Positions 33,101-46,789 of a stretch of DNA of 64,000 bases are shown here, in pieces. The stretch comes from Rotaria sp. Silwood1 (Eukaryota; Rotifera; Eurotatoria; Philodinida; Philodinidae): positions 642,328 to 706,327 of the forward strand of contig CAJNOP010000020.1 of NCBI GenBank assembly GCA_905250075.1, given 5' to 3'. The stretch's first letter is position 1; every line of letters starts with the position of its first letter. The position numbers and the translations under genes are program-made. The notes below the pieces were generated by a model. The model was not told the DNA's origin, did not search any database, and saw nothing but the letters and a program-made list of their open reading frames with translations.

Positions 33101-36100
33101 TTTGGTGAGAAATATTTTTTTTTAGGTTTTAGTAATTATCAAAAAGCTATCTTCTCATGTGTTTGTCATTTCAGAAATGAGAACTTACATAATCAAACAA
33201 TAATCATAGAATCTTTGAAATAATAAATTTTGACAAAATAGAATGTTTCTCTCTAACTTCTAAACATTTTATCATTTGAATAGGAAAGAAAGAAACAAAC
33301 AGGGATTTAAAAAATGCGCATGATAAAATCCGTGTTATCAATAGAGTTTTAGTCAAATCTTATTTGAATGATAAACAAAATTAGACTTCTTTACTTCAAT
33401 GAAAATAACGAGAATTCTTTATTCACATGCTAATTTTACACAGTATTTTGTTTCCGATTATTCAATAAAATGTTCTTGATCATTAGTCGGTGCAGACACT
33501 TTACATAATTCTCATGTTACCAAATTGAAATTTAAGAAGATTATTGTCCTCTTTTCTTAAGTATTATCCCTAGGGTTGGTGCAAGTGACACTTATTGGCT
33601 TTGAAAATCCGTCTTCTTCATTGTAATTCTGATATTATGCTATTATTATAATGACTTGATTAAGAACTATAAGAATATATATTCAAAATAAATAATACAT
33701 TATTACATCAAAAGAATAAAAATGTATAAAATTATAGACTCACATTTTGTGTTGTCTGCTTAATTATAATTATATTCTACTTCGGTTTTGACTATGTCGA
33801 ATCAGGTCACATTGCTATTTATATGAAATCTCTTGAAAGTTTGAAATTTATCAATATCTCTCAAGTATATATATTATCCATTTGATTTTTCACATAAGAG
33901 TTATTTGAATACTTGATTTATATCAGTATTCATAATATAAAGATTCTTCAAATATTCCAAAAAAAATAACAGTTGCCTACTCTTTTCTATTATACTTTTA
34001 ATATAATGTCATAGATATTAATGAGATATATGGAGTCATATATAACACATAATCAAACTCTCAATTTTCAAAACCAATAATCTTTGCAACGTAATTCGAC
34101 TATATATTTTAACAGTTTCTAAAGAATTTGGGCAATATTTTTAGAAAACAATACACTCCTCCATTGTCTTTCTTTTGCATGAATATTTTCATACGAAATA
34201 TTATAGGCCTCGTCGATATCTATCGATTGATATAAAGTTCACATAGAATTTCTATTATTAGCAAAGATTCTTAGACGATGTTCATCATGCAATCGATTTA
34301 TGGTAGATAATTGTAATCAAAACTCGGCAACCTTTTCATATCTATTATTTATACATCATTTCATAGAGAAACAAAAGACCTCGAATTTTATGTGTACCAG
34401 CCAAATACAAATTTAAACGAACAAGTTCTATTTGCCGTATAAAACACTATATCATCTGCGTGTTTAGAGTAACATAATATAATCATAATCAGGATAGCTA
34501 TATCAAGTAGGATACTTTATGGTGTGTATGAAATAGGGCCATCCCGATGATAATTGATCAGCATCTTTCTGAACGTATTCTTTTGGCATTTTTCTATAAA
34601 TTTCATTGTACGTTTTATCATCAAGCAGAAGAAATTAGGCACCTAGCTAATAGTAAAAGTGAACTGCTAGCTGCGAGTCAAAATTGATTCATGAGAACGA
34701 TAGTTCTCTTTATGTGTAGTTAAACTGTTGTATATATTATTAATAAATAAATCTCGTTAATTCTTCATAAAAATACTTACGTGGAAAAGCAACAAGAAAC
34801 ATAGTAACAAATCCATATTGAATAACTAAATATATAAATAATAAAAATAAACAATTAACGGTATTTATTTCATACTTAATTCTAGATATTCATAGAAAAG
34901 TGTTGTTGTTGTCCATCTTTCTAACCTAATAATGACACAAACAAAAACAAAACATGATATTCTTTTTCTTTTTTCGAAATTTTTTTTTTTTTTCGTACAT
35001 AAAATCATCTTCTTGTGGTCTTTTACTATACCAATGAAGTGTATGATGACGACGATATCTCATTTGTTTAAATGCATTTCTATGAACAAGTATCTTGCGA
35101 AAAAATGTCCAAAATTTTCTAGAAAAAAATTTTTTTTTGATCAAATCAAAAAAAAAGAAATAAAATAATTTTTATTTTTTTCTTACACCATGCCAACTTC
35201 AAATAAATTATTAATTACTTGTTTACCTACAAGTATAACTAATAATTGAATAGATAATTCAGCAAGACAACCACTAGCTTCACACTAATAATTAAAACAA
35301 AAAATTTATTTCAATTACAAAATAAAAACTAAATTATTGTATGTTTGTTTTTTTTTCTGTTTTCTTACTTCTTCAGTTTTATATTTTCCAATTTTATAAC
35401 TTTCTATACCAGGTGGATTAGCAAACCATGGTTTAATAAATGCTATATAAAAAATACTTGCATAAAAATTAACAAATTGAAATAAAAACATTTTTAATGT
35501 TAAAGCATTTTCATAATCTTTTTCTGTTCGATGAATTTCTATATAAAATAAAATAATATATTATGGCATATTAAATATTCTTTTTGTTTTTTTGTACCAT
35601 AATCTGTTAACCATATAGCTAAACGTTCATAAAGTGAACTTAATGCAATAATAACAACAAGATTAATAAAGGCACCAGTTATTGAAGCAACATGTGGAGA
35701 ATATCGACGAACAAGTTCTGGTGTACGAGTTGAACTTATAGCTGCTTTGATACTTATTCGATAGAGTACAACACCGAAGACAAAACTTAGAACAAGACAG
35801 ATCTAGTTTTTAAGAAAAAAAAACAAGATGAAGAACTATCAACAGTTTAATGTGTTTTTTTATGGCCCATTAAGTATAGATATGCTTTTAGTTTGTTTGT
35901 TTATATACGATAGAACACTTTTTAAGCTGAATTATCGACTCTGTAGTCTAATATGACTGTCTAAATCAGAGATGAGATCAGTTTAGTTCTAAAAAAATGC
36001 GAGTCGATCACGTATTCTTGTCTGAATTGAAAAACGGTAGGTATAACTTCAATAACTCGATCTTCGCAACAAAAACATGAAAATGGTGTTTCGTTTCAAG

Positions 36101-39100
36101 AAAATTCACTAAAAAACAACAGAATTCTATTTTATTTGACCAGATAGATATGCGATTTTGTTTGCTTAACATTGAGATATGAGAAGATAATTACCTGAAC
36201 CATAGATCTGAAATCCACTTCTCATGAGAAACACATATTACAATCAAAACTATATTGAAACGGAGGATCGTTTTCATATAAATTTTTTTTTTTGAATGTT
36301 TTTCAAAGATGATGGGTTTTACAATGATTTTATCCTATACAGCATCAGACAAAAAGACATGTCGAGCTTTTTCACTTTCGATTATTGAAAATCATAGGTC
36401 ACTAGCCGTTGTCGTTATCGAGTTACTTCGATTACAATTATCCTTTTTTAATTCTAGGATGGACATTAGTTGTGAATGTGGGAACAACAAAATTTTTGTA
36501 GAATATTTCGGCAGAATATTACAATATCAATTAATGTGTCAATTAATACTAATATCAAAAACTGAAATATTAAATAACTGATGTAATCATTCTATCGATT
36601 TCAAACTTCATTCAAAATTCTGTAATTCCGTACAACATTCTTTTGCATCTTTTCATACTAAATAATTTTCGTATAGATTTTGATTCGAAAAATATAAATT
36701 TCTGTTTGATGCAATAGTAAAGATTACATGGATGTCATTTTTCAAAATCTTGTCTCAACAAGAAAAACTGAATGAAGAAGAATAAAGTGTTTTGTAGAGC
36801 AGAAAATTTTTCATCATTGAGAAAAAAAAAAGAAAACCTATATATATCTACCATTTTATATAAAACAAACTATGAAGGCTTTTAATCTCAAAAATTTCTT
36901 ATTCTTCAATCGATATGAGAGTTTTATGCAAAGTTAGATACAATAATTTATGTTAAAACCTTCTATTATTAGATCTCATCAAGTAACATCTGCAACTGTC
37001 AGACTTTGATCTTACTCTTATTTTGTCTATATGTAGAACTCGAGGAGTGTAGTAAGAGTCTAAAAGTATTTATGTCCATATCTTGTTAATCTAGAGTTAT
37101 AACCGTTCTATATAAATTCTCAATCTCAGGCAAGTTATTTCGTTCAAATTCAAAGAACACAAGTTTGACCTGCCCTTTTTCACATGAATAGGTCTTTTCA
37201 TCGTTAAATTTCTTTCAAGGTTTCACTTGAAAAAACATAATTTCTTCTAGATGTATTGAATAGTAAGAAAGGTTAGTATTCTAACCGACGGAGAAATAAT
37301 AGACTTCTGAAGGCTTCAGATGGCTTCAATAAACTTTATTGGACTTCAAAAAATTTCTATTATTTAATGAGACTTCAACATATTTACTAAAAGCTATAGT
37401 TCAAAGACTTCAAGATTTAAATTTTTGCTATTTTTCTCTTGATCAAAACGATAACCTTTTTGATTATTCGATATATCTAGAGGAAACTGTGTTTTTCAAG
37501 CGAAACTTCAGCACAATTTAATATTAATGAGATTCATTCATGTAAAAAATTTCAGATGAAACTAGTGTCATTCTGCCTTTGAGCAAGTACTCTATCTGAA
37601 ACCGAAAATTCAATAAAACATTTATTACTTCAGATAGACAACTCATACGTGTGAATCTTTTAAAGCTTTCACTAGTTTGCTTAAGTTCTACATATGAATA
37701 AACTATAAGCTCGATTGTCATTCGACAATAGAGAATGTTCTATCTTCAGGCTTAGAATTTTCACAAAAGGTTTACTTCATCTCAAGTATACGCGAAGAAA
37801 AGAATGATTCAATGCCATGTTTGAAACAAATAAAAATTTATCGAATATTATTTATAATAATAATCAATGAATGTTTTCAATCAGTATATGATTATCAAAA
37901 TGTTGAACTTAATATATATTCTATACTTTCTAAAGCTTATTGTTTAGTGACATTATTGATAGGAATATGTTGTATTTAATGGAACGCTTAAGTCTATCGA
38001 TTTCCGTTTGTTTTTTTTTCTTCATCATTTACTTTCTATTTTCATTAATTCTTTAATATCTCCTACTATATTATTCTGTCATACTTATTTTCAAGAGTAT
38101 TGAATTTTCATCTATTTATATGCTTAACTTTATAAATCTATACTGAAACTTAAAGATTATTACATTTCAAATAAATAAAGAAGAAGAAGAGAAAAAGAAT
38201 GAACGAACCATCATAGCAACAATAGAAAATGATGATACATTTTTTGCACATCGTTCTCTAGCTGGCATATATTGTTCTACAACACCAGTTATTGGATTAA
38301 TACGTGTTGTTCGCACTTTACGTTTAAAATCTGGTCGTGGTTCGTTTAAATCAGTTCGTCCATTTCCACCATCTATTAAATCAAATGTATCCCATTCATA
38401 CTAAAGACAAGACAAAAAAAAAACTAATAATTCTTTATCTATCATAATATTCTTTTGAGATTTACTTGAAATTGATATTCTGCAACATCCCAAGCTGGAA
38501 GAAATAGAGCTGACCATACAGTTATTATAGCTGCATAACCAACAGTTGCTTTATTATCAAATAAAAATGCCATCTAAATAAAAGAATTATATCCTATTTT
38601 TTTGGATAACCAAATCATTTCTGTACTTTGGCATAAAGACAATCTTCACCTAATGTCCATAATTGTCGATGTGATCTTGGACACATAACTGTATGTGCTA
38701 AATTATAACAAATATCATTACTACAAATAAAATATAAATATTTATCGATATCATATAATAAAATAAGCTTACTGACGTGGGTACATCATGTTTTACTGCC
38801 AAAAGACCATAGAAAAAAACTGAAAGACCAAGTAAACAAGGAAGTATTAACATTTGAATATACCTTGAAAGAAACAAAACATAAACTTCAATCTAATGAT
38901 TAAAAATTAAATATTAAAAAATCAAACCATCGTAACCAACAAAAATATAATGCAACATGTTCACCAAAATAATCTTTTATATGATTAATTGGTTGATCTT
39001 TAAAAACATTACTTATACGACTCCAATACCACCATAATTTCTATATGGAACGAAAAAATCAATACACAATAAAATTCAAAACAAAATTATACAAACCATT

Positions 39101-41317
39101 CTATCAAATGTATTTCGATGTTCACCTTTCGTCATAATCCAAGATGGAACCATATGTGGTTCAATATTTTTTAATAATGGCTAATATATATTAAACAATT
39201 AAAAGAAAAATTTATTTCAAAATCATATTCTTACTGCATGTAATGGATAACAATCATCATAAACTTGATCACGAAGAAGAAGTTCAATACCTAGAAAGAA
39301 ACAAGTTTTAAAATTCATTAATATCCGATTTTTTCTTCATGTCACTATCTAGTCAGAGAGGAACAAGGGCATAAATCTTAAGACTTCCTCTTCTTTTTTA
39401 CCTGGAGACTTTGTTTCTTTTCTCTATGCGTATCTCTGTTTCCTAATTAACTTGCCAATCTATCTATATAAAACCGAAACAGTTAGTACGTTTTTTTTAA
39501 TATTAAGTTAGAAAATGAAAATCTTGATACCATCTCGAATTTTCGAAAGAATAATGTTATATTCAGTTTATATATATAACATTTAGAAAGATTTTTAACG
39601 GAATTTTTTTGCTCCTGACTACCTGCAATTAGAACTAAAATTCAAGGAAATTATATGATAGTTGAATACTAATAATAGTCTAATAATTCACGAACGTGTT
39701 ATTGAAATATGAAAATACAATCAACAAAATGATGATGCTGATATTTTTATTTTTAGTTCATGAACAAACTCGATTTACTTTTCAAATTATTTACTTTACC
39801 TGAACTTGTTGAAAATGCAGTAAAAATCTTTTCTAATTCCAACACACGTCTTTCTTTTGCGTCACCTGTCACATGTAAATCTTAAGAAAAAAAGAAAATA
39901 ATTAATTCAATTATTTACATGATCAATAAATGTTTATTCTATTAACTTTGTTGTTCTTCAATTTCTGTTGTTATATCAAATGGTGTACGTAATAAACAAT
40001 CATAAACAAGACGACTTCGTTGAGCTGGTGTAAAATATGAATCACGTGAATTACCACGTAATGTATCAAATAATGGTTCAAATCTTATATAAAGTAACAA
40101 ATATATCAAATAAGATTGAACTTCTCTTTTTCTTTGTTATGCATACCGATATCTTAATGTTTTATCATATTCAGCAAGGAAATAATATTGTTCAGGTGGA
40201 AACATAGTCCGATCAATTTGTGTAAATGGTAACCATGACATAAAATAATCAAATGGTCTTTTAGGAACACATGGTGTGCGATTTTCCTAAATATAGAAAT
40301 GAATTATTTATATAAAACAAAAATAAAATAAATAAATAAATATATGATATCATCTATTGATGTAGATTATTTTTTTTTTCGCTTGAATGACATATGTTCT
40401 ATTTGTAGATTCTTTCTCTCATTAAAAACATGCCATTTCGTGATATGTAAAATGAAGTAAAAATAAATCGGAATTTCCCTTAAGGCAAACAAGTAAAAAA
40501 GAGACAGCACAGAAAACAAATAAGAATAATATATCATTTTATCGATGAAAAATATCTTTTCTTTGATTCTTTTTTTTTTATAGTTTTACTTCGATTGGTA
40601 ATTTCATTCGTGTTTTTTCGGCTAGTTCAAGTAGAAGTTCAAATGATGCATGAAGACGAACAAAACGTTTAACAGATTGTTGTTGTGGATATTTAGATTG
40701 ACGACGATGACGATTAAATAGACCATTCACAGTTATTTCATTATTTTCATGTTTAACATCATCGTGTCTTGATTCCTAATAAATTTTAACGAACAAAAGG
40801 TATCAATACGAAAAAAATATTTCAATAATTTATATGTACCAATCCACCAACGATATCTTGTTCTTCAATTTCAAAACCAACTGATTCGAGTTTTTGTTGA
40901 AATGCTTGTCGACGTTGTTTATTTATTGCTGAATCACGAACTCCAAGACTATAGACAAGTACAAAATCGATGCGACGACGTTGTCGACAATCATTATTAT
41001 TGCCGGTACTTGGGGTTGTCAAGTAGAGTTGTCGATCGGCCTCTTCAAGCCAATCAACAGGGCGCTAAGAAAAAAAAAAACCAATAATTCTTTTCGTACT
41101 TAGTGCAAGTGATAACTAAGAAATCGTAATGAATTCAAATAGACTCTTATTAGTTATTACACAGGAAGGAAGATAAAAAGAACACATATAGTATATAGAT
41201 GCAAGGAAAAAACATAACATGCATATTCGCATATTTTCTTTAACTTACCAGCCGTAATAAAGTTCGACGACCACCACCACCACCACTAATACTACTACTA
41301 CCAGATTTATTACTCAT
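28880..41317 (-). CDS. Anoctamin (TMEM16 family), 25 exons, 1027 aa
   Basis: Exons in transcript order: 41249-41317, 40840-41064, 40590-40775, 40147-40286, 39947-40083, 39800-39880, 39235-39290, 39097-39180, 38928-39040, 38777-38863, 38627-38720, 38466-38573, 38209-38400, 35598-35802, 35369-35538, 35187-35284, 34999-35118, 34876-34925, 34781-34825, 30023-30130, 29899-29951, 29663-29838, 29491-29596, 29325-29436, 28880-29148. They sum to 3084 nt, and every junction keeps phase with GT/AG borders. An in-frame TGA 36 bases upstream supports the start. The product has a cytosolic anoctamin dimerisation domain (about 40-280), the linker [27 protein letters not shown] before TM1, and a membrane core with [67 protein letters not shown] and [11 protein letters not shown]. 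The E and D of EIRIDA lie in the Ca2+-site helix. Family members are Ca2+-activated chloride channels or lipid scramblases; which applies cannot be told here. Confidence 0.95.
30400..31010. repeat. Large foldback in anoctamin intron
   Basis: The arms of about 280 bp meet near 30700. Paired blocks include TCATATTTTGTTGATTGTTA, TAACTGATAA, AATAAAAGTC and AATCTTTAA on opposite strands. The pairing is interrupted by small gaps. The transcript of this intron could form a long hairpin. The outer limits and any target duplication are uncertain. Confidence 0.7.
32403..32705. mobile_element. piggyBac-like MITE (TTAA target)
   Basis: A 303-bp segment flanked by TTAA at 32399-32402 and 32706-32709. Its ends read TTCTTTAAGGACGATGGG and, inverted, CCCTTTGAGGACGGA. 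TTAA duplications together with CCC(T)TT-type ends match piggyBac-superfamily elements. There is no transposase frame inside. It sits in anoctamin intron 19. Confidence 0.7.
34781..35802 (-). CDS. Anoctamin exons 14-19: central membrane helices
   Basis: Residues about 525-753. Recognisable blocks are [69 protein letters not shown] and [16 protein letters not shown]. Exon 18 (50 nt) and exon 19 (45 nt) are tiny and were placed by phase and by the family motif EYxxxxIQxGFVT. Confidence 0.9.
35803..38208 (-). other. Anoctamin intron 13 (2.4 kb)
   Basis: The intron starts GTTCGTTC and ends AAAACTAG. The open frames at 36309-36581 (+), 37339-37521 (+) and 37524-37721 (-) lie inside it, lack recognisable domains and are not called. 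Short direct repeats of the type GACTTCAA/GGCTTCA occur at about 37300-37380. Confidence 0.75.
38209..39290 (-). CDS. Anoctamin exons 7-13: start of membrane core
   Basis: Residues about 280-524. [19 protein letters not shown] is followed by the TM1 region and by a Cys-bearing extracellular loop ([13 protein letters not shown]). TM2 reads [19 protein letters not shown]; here the usual FLExWKR of the family is altered to FLPAWDV. Exon 13 carries [20 protein letters not shown] and runs into TM3. Introns are 53-65 bp. Confidence 0.9.
39800..41317 (-). CDS. Anoctamin exons 1-6: N-terminal dimerisation domain
   Basis: These exons encode residues 1 to about 279. Exon 1 is a Ser/Gly-rich leader ([17 protein letters not shown]). 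Exon 2 has [12 protein letters not shown] and [16 protein letters not shown], the recognisable start of the anoctamin dimerisation domain. Exons 3-6 continue with [20 protein letters not shown] and [10 protein letters not shown]. The introns are 50-510 bp. This part lies in the cytosol and mediates dimer formation in the family. Confidence 0.9.
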
Positions 41318-42777
41318 TAATGATTGATTGATTTTTATCGATAATTTATATCAATGGCAATTGTATCTATTAAGTTAGACAAACGTGATAGGAAGGAATA
41401 GTGATCATTGTCCTATAGTGTCTATATGCGTGTTTACACGGCCAGAATAATTAAAATGACTCCGTCTGTTTTCAGAACGGCTTCTTCCACTATTACTTCT
41501 TTTTCTCTTTTTTCTTCTATACCCGTTATTTGTGCTTCATTTTTTGAACATGTAGTGAGACGATAGTGTCTGAATGAATGCGCACGCATAGGAGAGAGAA
41601 CAGGAGACAGAAACCGACTTTGACGTTAGTCTCGAAAAACAATACTCGTATATAGAGAAAGAGAAAGAGAGCACGTAGAAAAAAGGAAATGTTAGAAAGC
41701 GTAAGAAATAAAAAAAAGTATATAAAGCTTTCATATATATATATAGTTACTGGTTGGCCAAAGTTATGATCAAAAAACAAGAAAATTCTCACGGGTACTA
41801 TACAACCATATTGATTAATAATCATCAAAACAGAATGAGGTTTACAATTTTATACGAATAAGAATCCGTATTGTTTACCAACGATCTGAATAAATAGAAA
41901 GAAGATTAAACAAGAACGAATAATCCATTTTAATATTTGAATTTGACAATATTCAATATCATTTTGATTATTTTATTAAAATTTATATTATATCATAGAA
42001 ATATTTCAATAAATTGAAAAGAAATCAACTCTAATTTCATTGCATTTATTATCGAACAATATAAAGCCAGAGAAAATAATTTCAATTTATTGTTTTACTT
42101 ATTAATCAGTATTCTCAATGCTTTATACGCTTTCAAAGGAATAGATTTTCAGAGGATTTATTACTATAGGGAAAAGTTAACCTTTCCTTTTCTTTTTTTC
42201 TATTATCGACCATTACAACATGCAAGATTAACCATTCATTGTTTCTTGTTGTCAACAAAATATATTGATATGATAATGTACTTTTTTCTTATTACTCAAA
42301 CAATACGAACACTATCAATTATAATCAATCATTATAGTCCTTGTGCAATGATTATATTAAAAAATACTTTTAGTTTTCGTTTCAAGCAAGTTCTATAAGT
42401 CAAATTGTATTTATTGGAGTTTTTTCTCTTGACGAAAGGATAATCACGCACTCATATTGTAATAAAAAAAATATGTTTCTATTGTTCTTGTTGTGCGCTT
42501 CTTATAGAATTCTTTTTTCTTATTCAGTAAATTTTGTATTTTAAGTGATGCGTCATGTTTAATAATCGAGAGAGAATGAGTAACAAAGAAAAAAAAAAAA
42601 GGAAAGTATACGTTCTTCGACCTCCACCCGATGCAAACTAATAAAAAATTATTCTCCTGTGATATGTATGTGTCGATTGTTGATTTTATTTGAAATGAAT
42701 GAAAAAAAAAAGTATGACTACTAAAAATCTATCAGAACACATACATATTCAGTTTCATTCTCGCAGAAAAAGAAAGG
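41318..42777. other. Intergenic region between divergent genes
   Basis: This should hold the promoters of both the anoctamin gene (minus strand) and the small membrane-protein gene (plus strand). No TATA or initiator could be chosen with confidence in this AT-rich DNA. Open frames here (41526-41828, 42090-42398) are composition-driven. Confidence 0.5.
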
Positions 42778-43101
42778 ATGTCGTCAAATAATTACGACAC
42801 AATAAACAAAACTTTGTCGGTTGGTGCTATTGTTGCTATTGTGGTCTCTTCAATTATTGGTCTTATTATATGCGTTACATTCATTATCGTGGTTGTATGT
42901 ATAATCAAATTTTGTAATCGACCAAGATATCCAATACACCAAGGAATAGTTTTACAATCCCCATATCAATATGTTAGTAATGCGTCACCTCAGTATCCAT
43001 CTAATATGACTAGTGTTTCTAACTATCCACCATCGTATTCAACAGTTCCTCCGCCTTATAATGCTCCAGCCTCGGATTATACCAAACCACCATACACATA
43101 A
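42778..43101 (+). CDS. Small single-pass membrane protein with PPxY tail (member 1)
   Basis: A single-exon frame of 107 aa. A short polar N-terminus with N-glycosylation sequons (NKT, and possibly extracellular) precedes one strongly hydrophobic segment at about 15-42. A juxtamembrane CxIxxCxIKFCNRP-like stretch follows, and a Pro/Tyr/Ser-rich tail contains PPSY and PPPY, the core of PPxY motifs that bind WW domains (for example in Nedd4-type ubiquitin ligases). There is no cleavable signal peptide, so a signal-anchor protein with the tail in the cytosol is inferred. It is paralogous to the genes at 47826 and 51313 (shared hydrophobic segment, CNRP motif and P/Y-rich tail). A possible splice acceptor (CTCGCAG) lies 13 bases upstream. 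I do not recognise a named family. Confidence 0.75.
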   Translation: MSSNNYDTINKTLSVGAIVAIVVSSIIGLIICVTFIIVVVCIIKFCNRPRYPIHQGIVLQSPYQYVSNASPQYPSNMTSVSNYPPSYSTVPPPYNAPASDYTKPPYT

Positions 43102-46100
43102 ATATGGGCTTTTTTTGTTATCAATAACTTACATATGATCGCGAATATAAAACAGTATTTGTCTTTCTTGTCATGAGTGTGACACTGCATTTATCTTTGT
43201 TATTGACACTATATATGATAAATGACAAAATAATGACAAAAAAAAGAAACTTTTGAATGTAATTCTTAATTCTATTGTATTATGACTTTTACATATTTAT
43301 ATATACGTTATTTTATATCCTGATTAAAAATATATATTAATAAATAGAAAAAGTTTTATCAAAACAAATTTTTAATTACATTTGATTTTCATGAATGCAT
43401 AGAATAGTAGGCACAATATATAAATAATTTCTACTATGCAAATTAATTGGAAGACAATGCAAGGACTACGTTTTCTTCCGATTACAGCGAGAAAAAAAAA
43501 CAAAGAATAATAAATATTGAATTATATAAAAAAAGGTATTTGAGCAATAAAAATGAAATTTTATCTTTTAACTTAAATTGAATTTTTCTTTGTTCGAAAA
43601 AATTTTATTTACAAATTAAATGTATCATTAGCTATTTTCCAACAGAAAAAATGATTACTTAATTTATTCATCATGGTAATTTTAAATTGAATTCTTTAAG
43701 AATTATGATTTTGACAAGATAAGCATCAAATTTAATTATTATCCAGATGAATTCATATTTCATTTAATTTGTTTTACTTATCAATCAACAATATTAATCT
43801 TATATGACATCCTATTAAAGTGTTTTAAATAAAATCTAATAGTTACGATAAAAAAAGGAACTGATATATATATTTTTTTTTTCTAATCTATTTACTACAC
43901 AAGCATTATATTTCATAGTAAAATATATGATATTCTATAGATGAACAATGAATTCATTGTGACAAAATGACTCAATAATTAATGTGAAGAATTTCCGTCT
44001 TGCATTCATTGTAAGCGGATATTTTAGAAGAAAAAAAACAAGATCTATGAACCCATCATAATGAACATATTCATATTCATAGAACATCATCTTCATTGGT
44101 GATGTCTATTACTAGTTACAAATACTAGTGACTCTAAATACTATCAGTAGTAGTTTTACTTTGTTTTGTGAATAAAGGAAAAGAGAACTGACATATGTGT
44201 TTTTATTAAAATAACTAAGAAAGCATATGAATGTAAATTACCGTTTTTAGTATGAACAAGATCAATTTTCCTGTTTTTTTTGAGTTATTTTTCTTTTCTT
44301 TTTCTAATAAATGTTCTGAGATTATAATAATTCATGATATTTAAGTATGTTAAATTGATTCTCTAGTTCTAGACGTTATTATTCCTAACAGACAGTATTT
44401 ATTTTCATATGACTATTCTTATAAATGAAATATTTACTTAGTAGGCTACAGAAATCTTATATTAAGGTCGAAACCAAGGGATACATCAACGATTGACAAT
44501 TTTAGAAGACATCGTTAAAACTTTGTTAATTTAGAGAACTTTTCATATAGGAAAAAAGGAAAAATAATAAACGAAAATACATGGATAAAAAAAATTAGAC
44601 AAAAACACATCGTTGATGAATGATCTAGAAAATCGAAAACTTTAAAAATTCTACTATCTATTTGTTTCTTTGTTGCGGTCGTAATGAGTGAGATATTTCA
44701 AAAATTTCTCAGCTATCAGTGAGATGACTGCCTAGTTGATTGGAATATATCACTAATCATATGTCAACAACGTTTCATATGTAAAACAGATTTGTTAATG
44801 CAAATGTTTTTTTTGTTTGCATCATCTGGTTCACATCTTATATGAATAAAAGCTTCAAATCTCAACTATTTTTTCTATGAAATAATCATTGAAATAACAA
44901 AAAAAAAAATTTGTATTCTTTTACAATATATATTTGTTTAGACTGAAAAGACATGAAATAATACTTTTATCCTGAAGATTCTATCTAATGGAGATAAACC
45001 AGAAGAAAACTAAAGCTATCCTATTAGCTTATATATTTTTGGACATCTTTTCCAATGACACTTTTAATAATATCATTATAGAATAAGATCAATTACTCTT
45101 TTTCCTTCCTTTTTTTCTGATAGATGCACGAAATTAATTAGAAATTTTCTTGTCACGAGATCTCCTATTCACAAGATTGATACTTCATAACAAAGACCTT
45201 CATCTTTATTTTATTTTTGATATGTAATGGAAAGTATTTCTTCCCAGAAAACACACATATACTACAGTGAAGCAACCTAGTAATGAAATATCAATGTTTA
45301 TCATGATTATTAACTTCTTCATAATTATTGAAAATGCGAATCATTTTAAGATACATTTACAGATACTTTGTTTTCCTGCGGCACAAAAACTGATTATTAA
45401 GCAAACAAAAAAAAAAGCAATTCTTGTGAATATTTTTTTTGTCAGTTACCAAAAATAATTGACTTTGGTTTTTCTCTACAAAAACTCTTGTGCTTATAAA
45501 CTATAAATAATACTCTTAGATATTTGTTTTAATTTGTCTTTTGAGTATCTAAGTGCCATTATGATCAAATGAAATATATATATTTGAGTATTACAATAGA
45601 CGAAAAGCTCGAAAAAGGATTATAGTGATTTTGTCAAGCATCGTTTTTCTTTATTCTAGAAAAATGAGATCTATAACAATTCTATTCAAATCCCATTATG
45701 TCAACAAAATGAATGAAACTTTTAACTCGTAACATTTTCAATCAAAGTGTTAGGTTATTTTTTTCTCTCACACTTTTTCAATATCGATACAATGTTTTCT
45801 TCATTTCTCAAATTATTTCTATTCAAGAATATCAAACAATCAGGCTATGACTTGCCTTCGACATGTCAATCTCTTTTCTTCCTCCAACAGTTAGCAACCT
45901 TGTTGTTGTTATCAGTTATTAGGTTGAAAAATAACATACAGTAGGATTTTGCTCATTTTTTCCAAAAACACAAAAATGAATTGTATTTTTCTCAATCAAA
46001 TAATAAATAAAAGGGAAAAAAGTTTCGTTTCATCAAAAAGTAACAACTAAGCAATATTTTCCTATCAAAAAACTCTGATCTTTAGTTTAAGAAACATGCG

Positions 46101-46789
46101 AAAATGTCTCTTACGTTAAAAAAAAAAGTTTCATTATTGAAGAGTCATCACGAGAACGGTTTTCTCGAGTGGCAAAATGCTTCTAAAAATAGTATCATAC
46201 AATGTAGTCGATGACAATCTAATCATTGGAAAAATACTCAGACAGATCAACAGAATTTCAGATGAAGCTCACACAGAAAACTCGGCTTTTCAAAGTAATA
46301 TGACTTGTACTAATACAATTAGGTTTTATAATACTGAATGTTTGATTTTGACAAATTTTGATTCATCGTATTTTCTGACGAGTATGGTTTTGATCTATAG
46401 TTGCTACTGTGAACATTATTAATGTTCTATAAATATTAAGATATATTTTTCGCTGTAATATAAAACCAGTATTCTTCTACAAAAGACTCGAGAATAAAAT
46501 TGGACTTTTTGATTCTGTCGAAGTGCTTTTACACCATAAATAACAAAATGAAAAATAATAATTTGATTGCAAAAAGAATTAAATTTTGTCTTCTAATCTT
46601 GATTAACACACAATTCGATCTCACAAAGAGTTGTCGGACTCAAACATAAAAAATTTTTCTTCTGAGTTAGATTAGTGTAAATTTCTATAGACGCTCTCTC
46701 TCAGTGCAAATTTTAACTCTTCACTCAAGAAAAATTCATACATTTTACAACTAGTAAAAACTATAGAGCTTTACAAGAGAAACCTTTTC
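43102..46789. other. Gene-free spacer
   Basis: No conserved frame was found. The isolated open frames at 45267, 45747 and 46177 are not supported. No degenerate fourth copy of the small membrane-protein gene could be recognised here. Confidence 0.5.

Larger units (their letters stand above)
30131..34780 (-). other. Anoctamin intron 19 (4.65 kb) with insertions
   Basis: The intron starts GTAAGTATTT and ends TTATTTTAG. Most other introns of the gene are under 100 bp. It holds a large foldback (about 30400-31010) and a TTAA-flanked MITE (32403-32705), which accounts for part of the excess length. I see no nested gene; the open frames at 31044-31226 and 32798-32983 are short and unconvincing. 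Confidence 0.8.

Noticed and set aside
36309..36581. 90-codon plus-strand frame in anoctamin intron 13
   Set aside because: No domain, no splice partners, composition-driven.
41526..41828. 100-codon Phe/Leu-rich minus-strand frame
   Set aside because: Arises from AT/GA-rich sequence; two overlapping frames of the same type and no conserved pattern.
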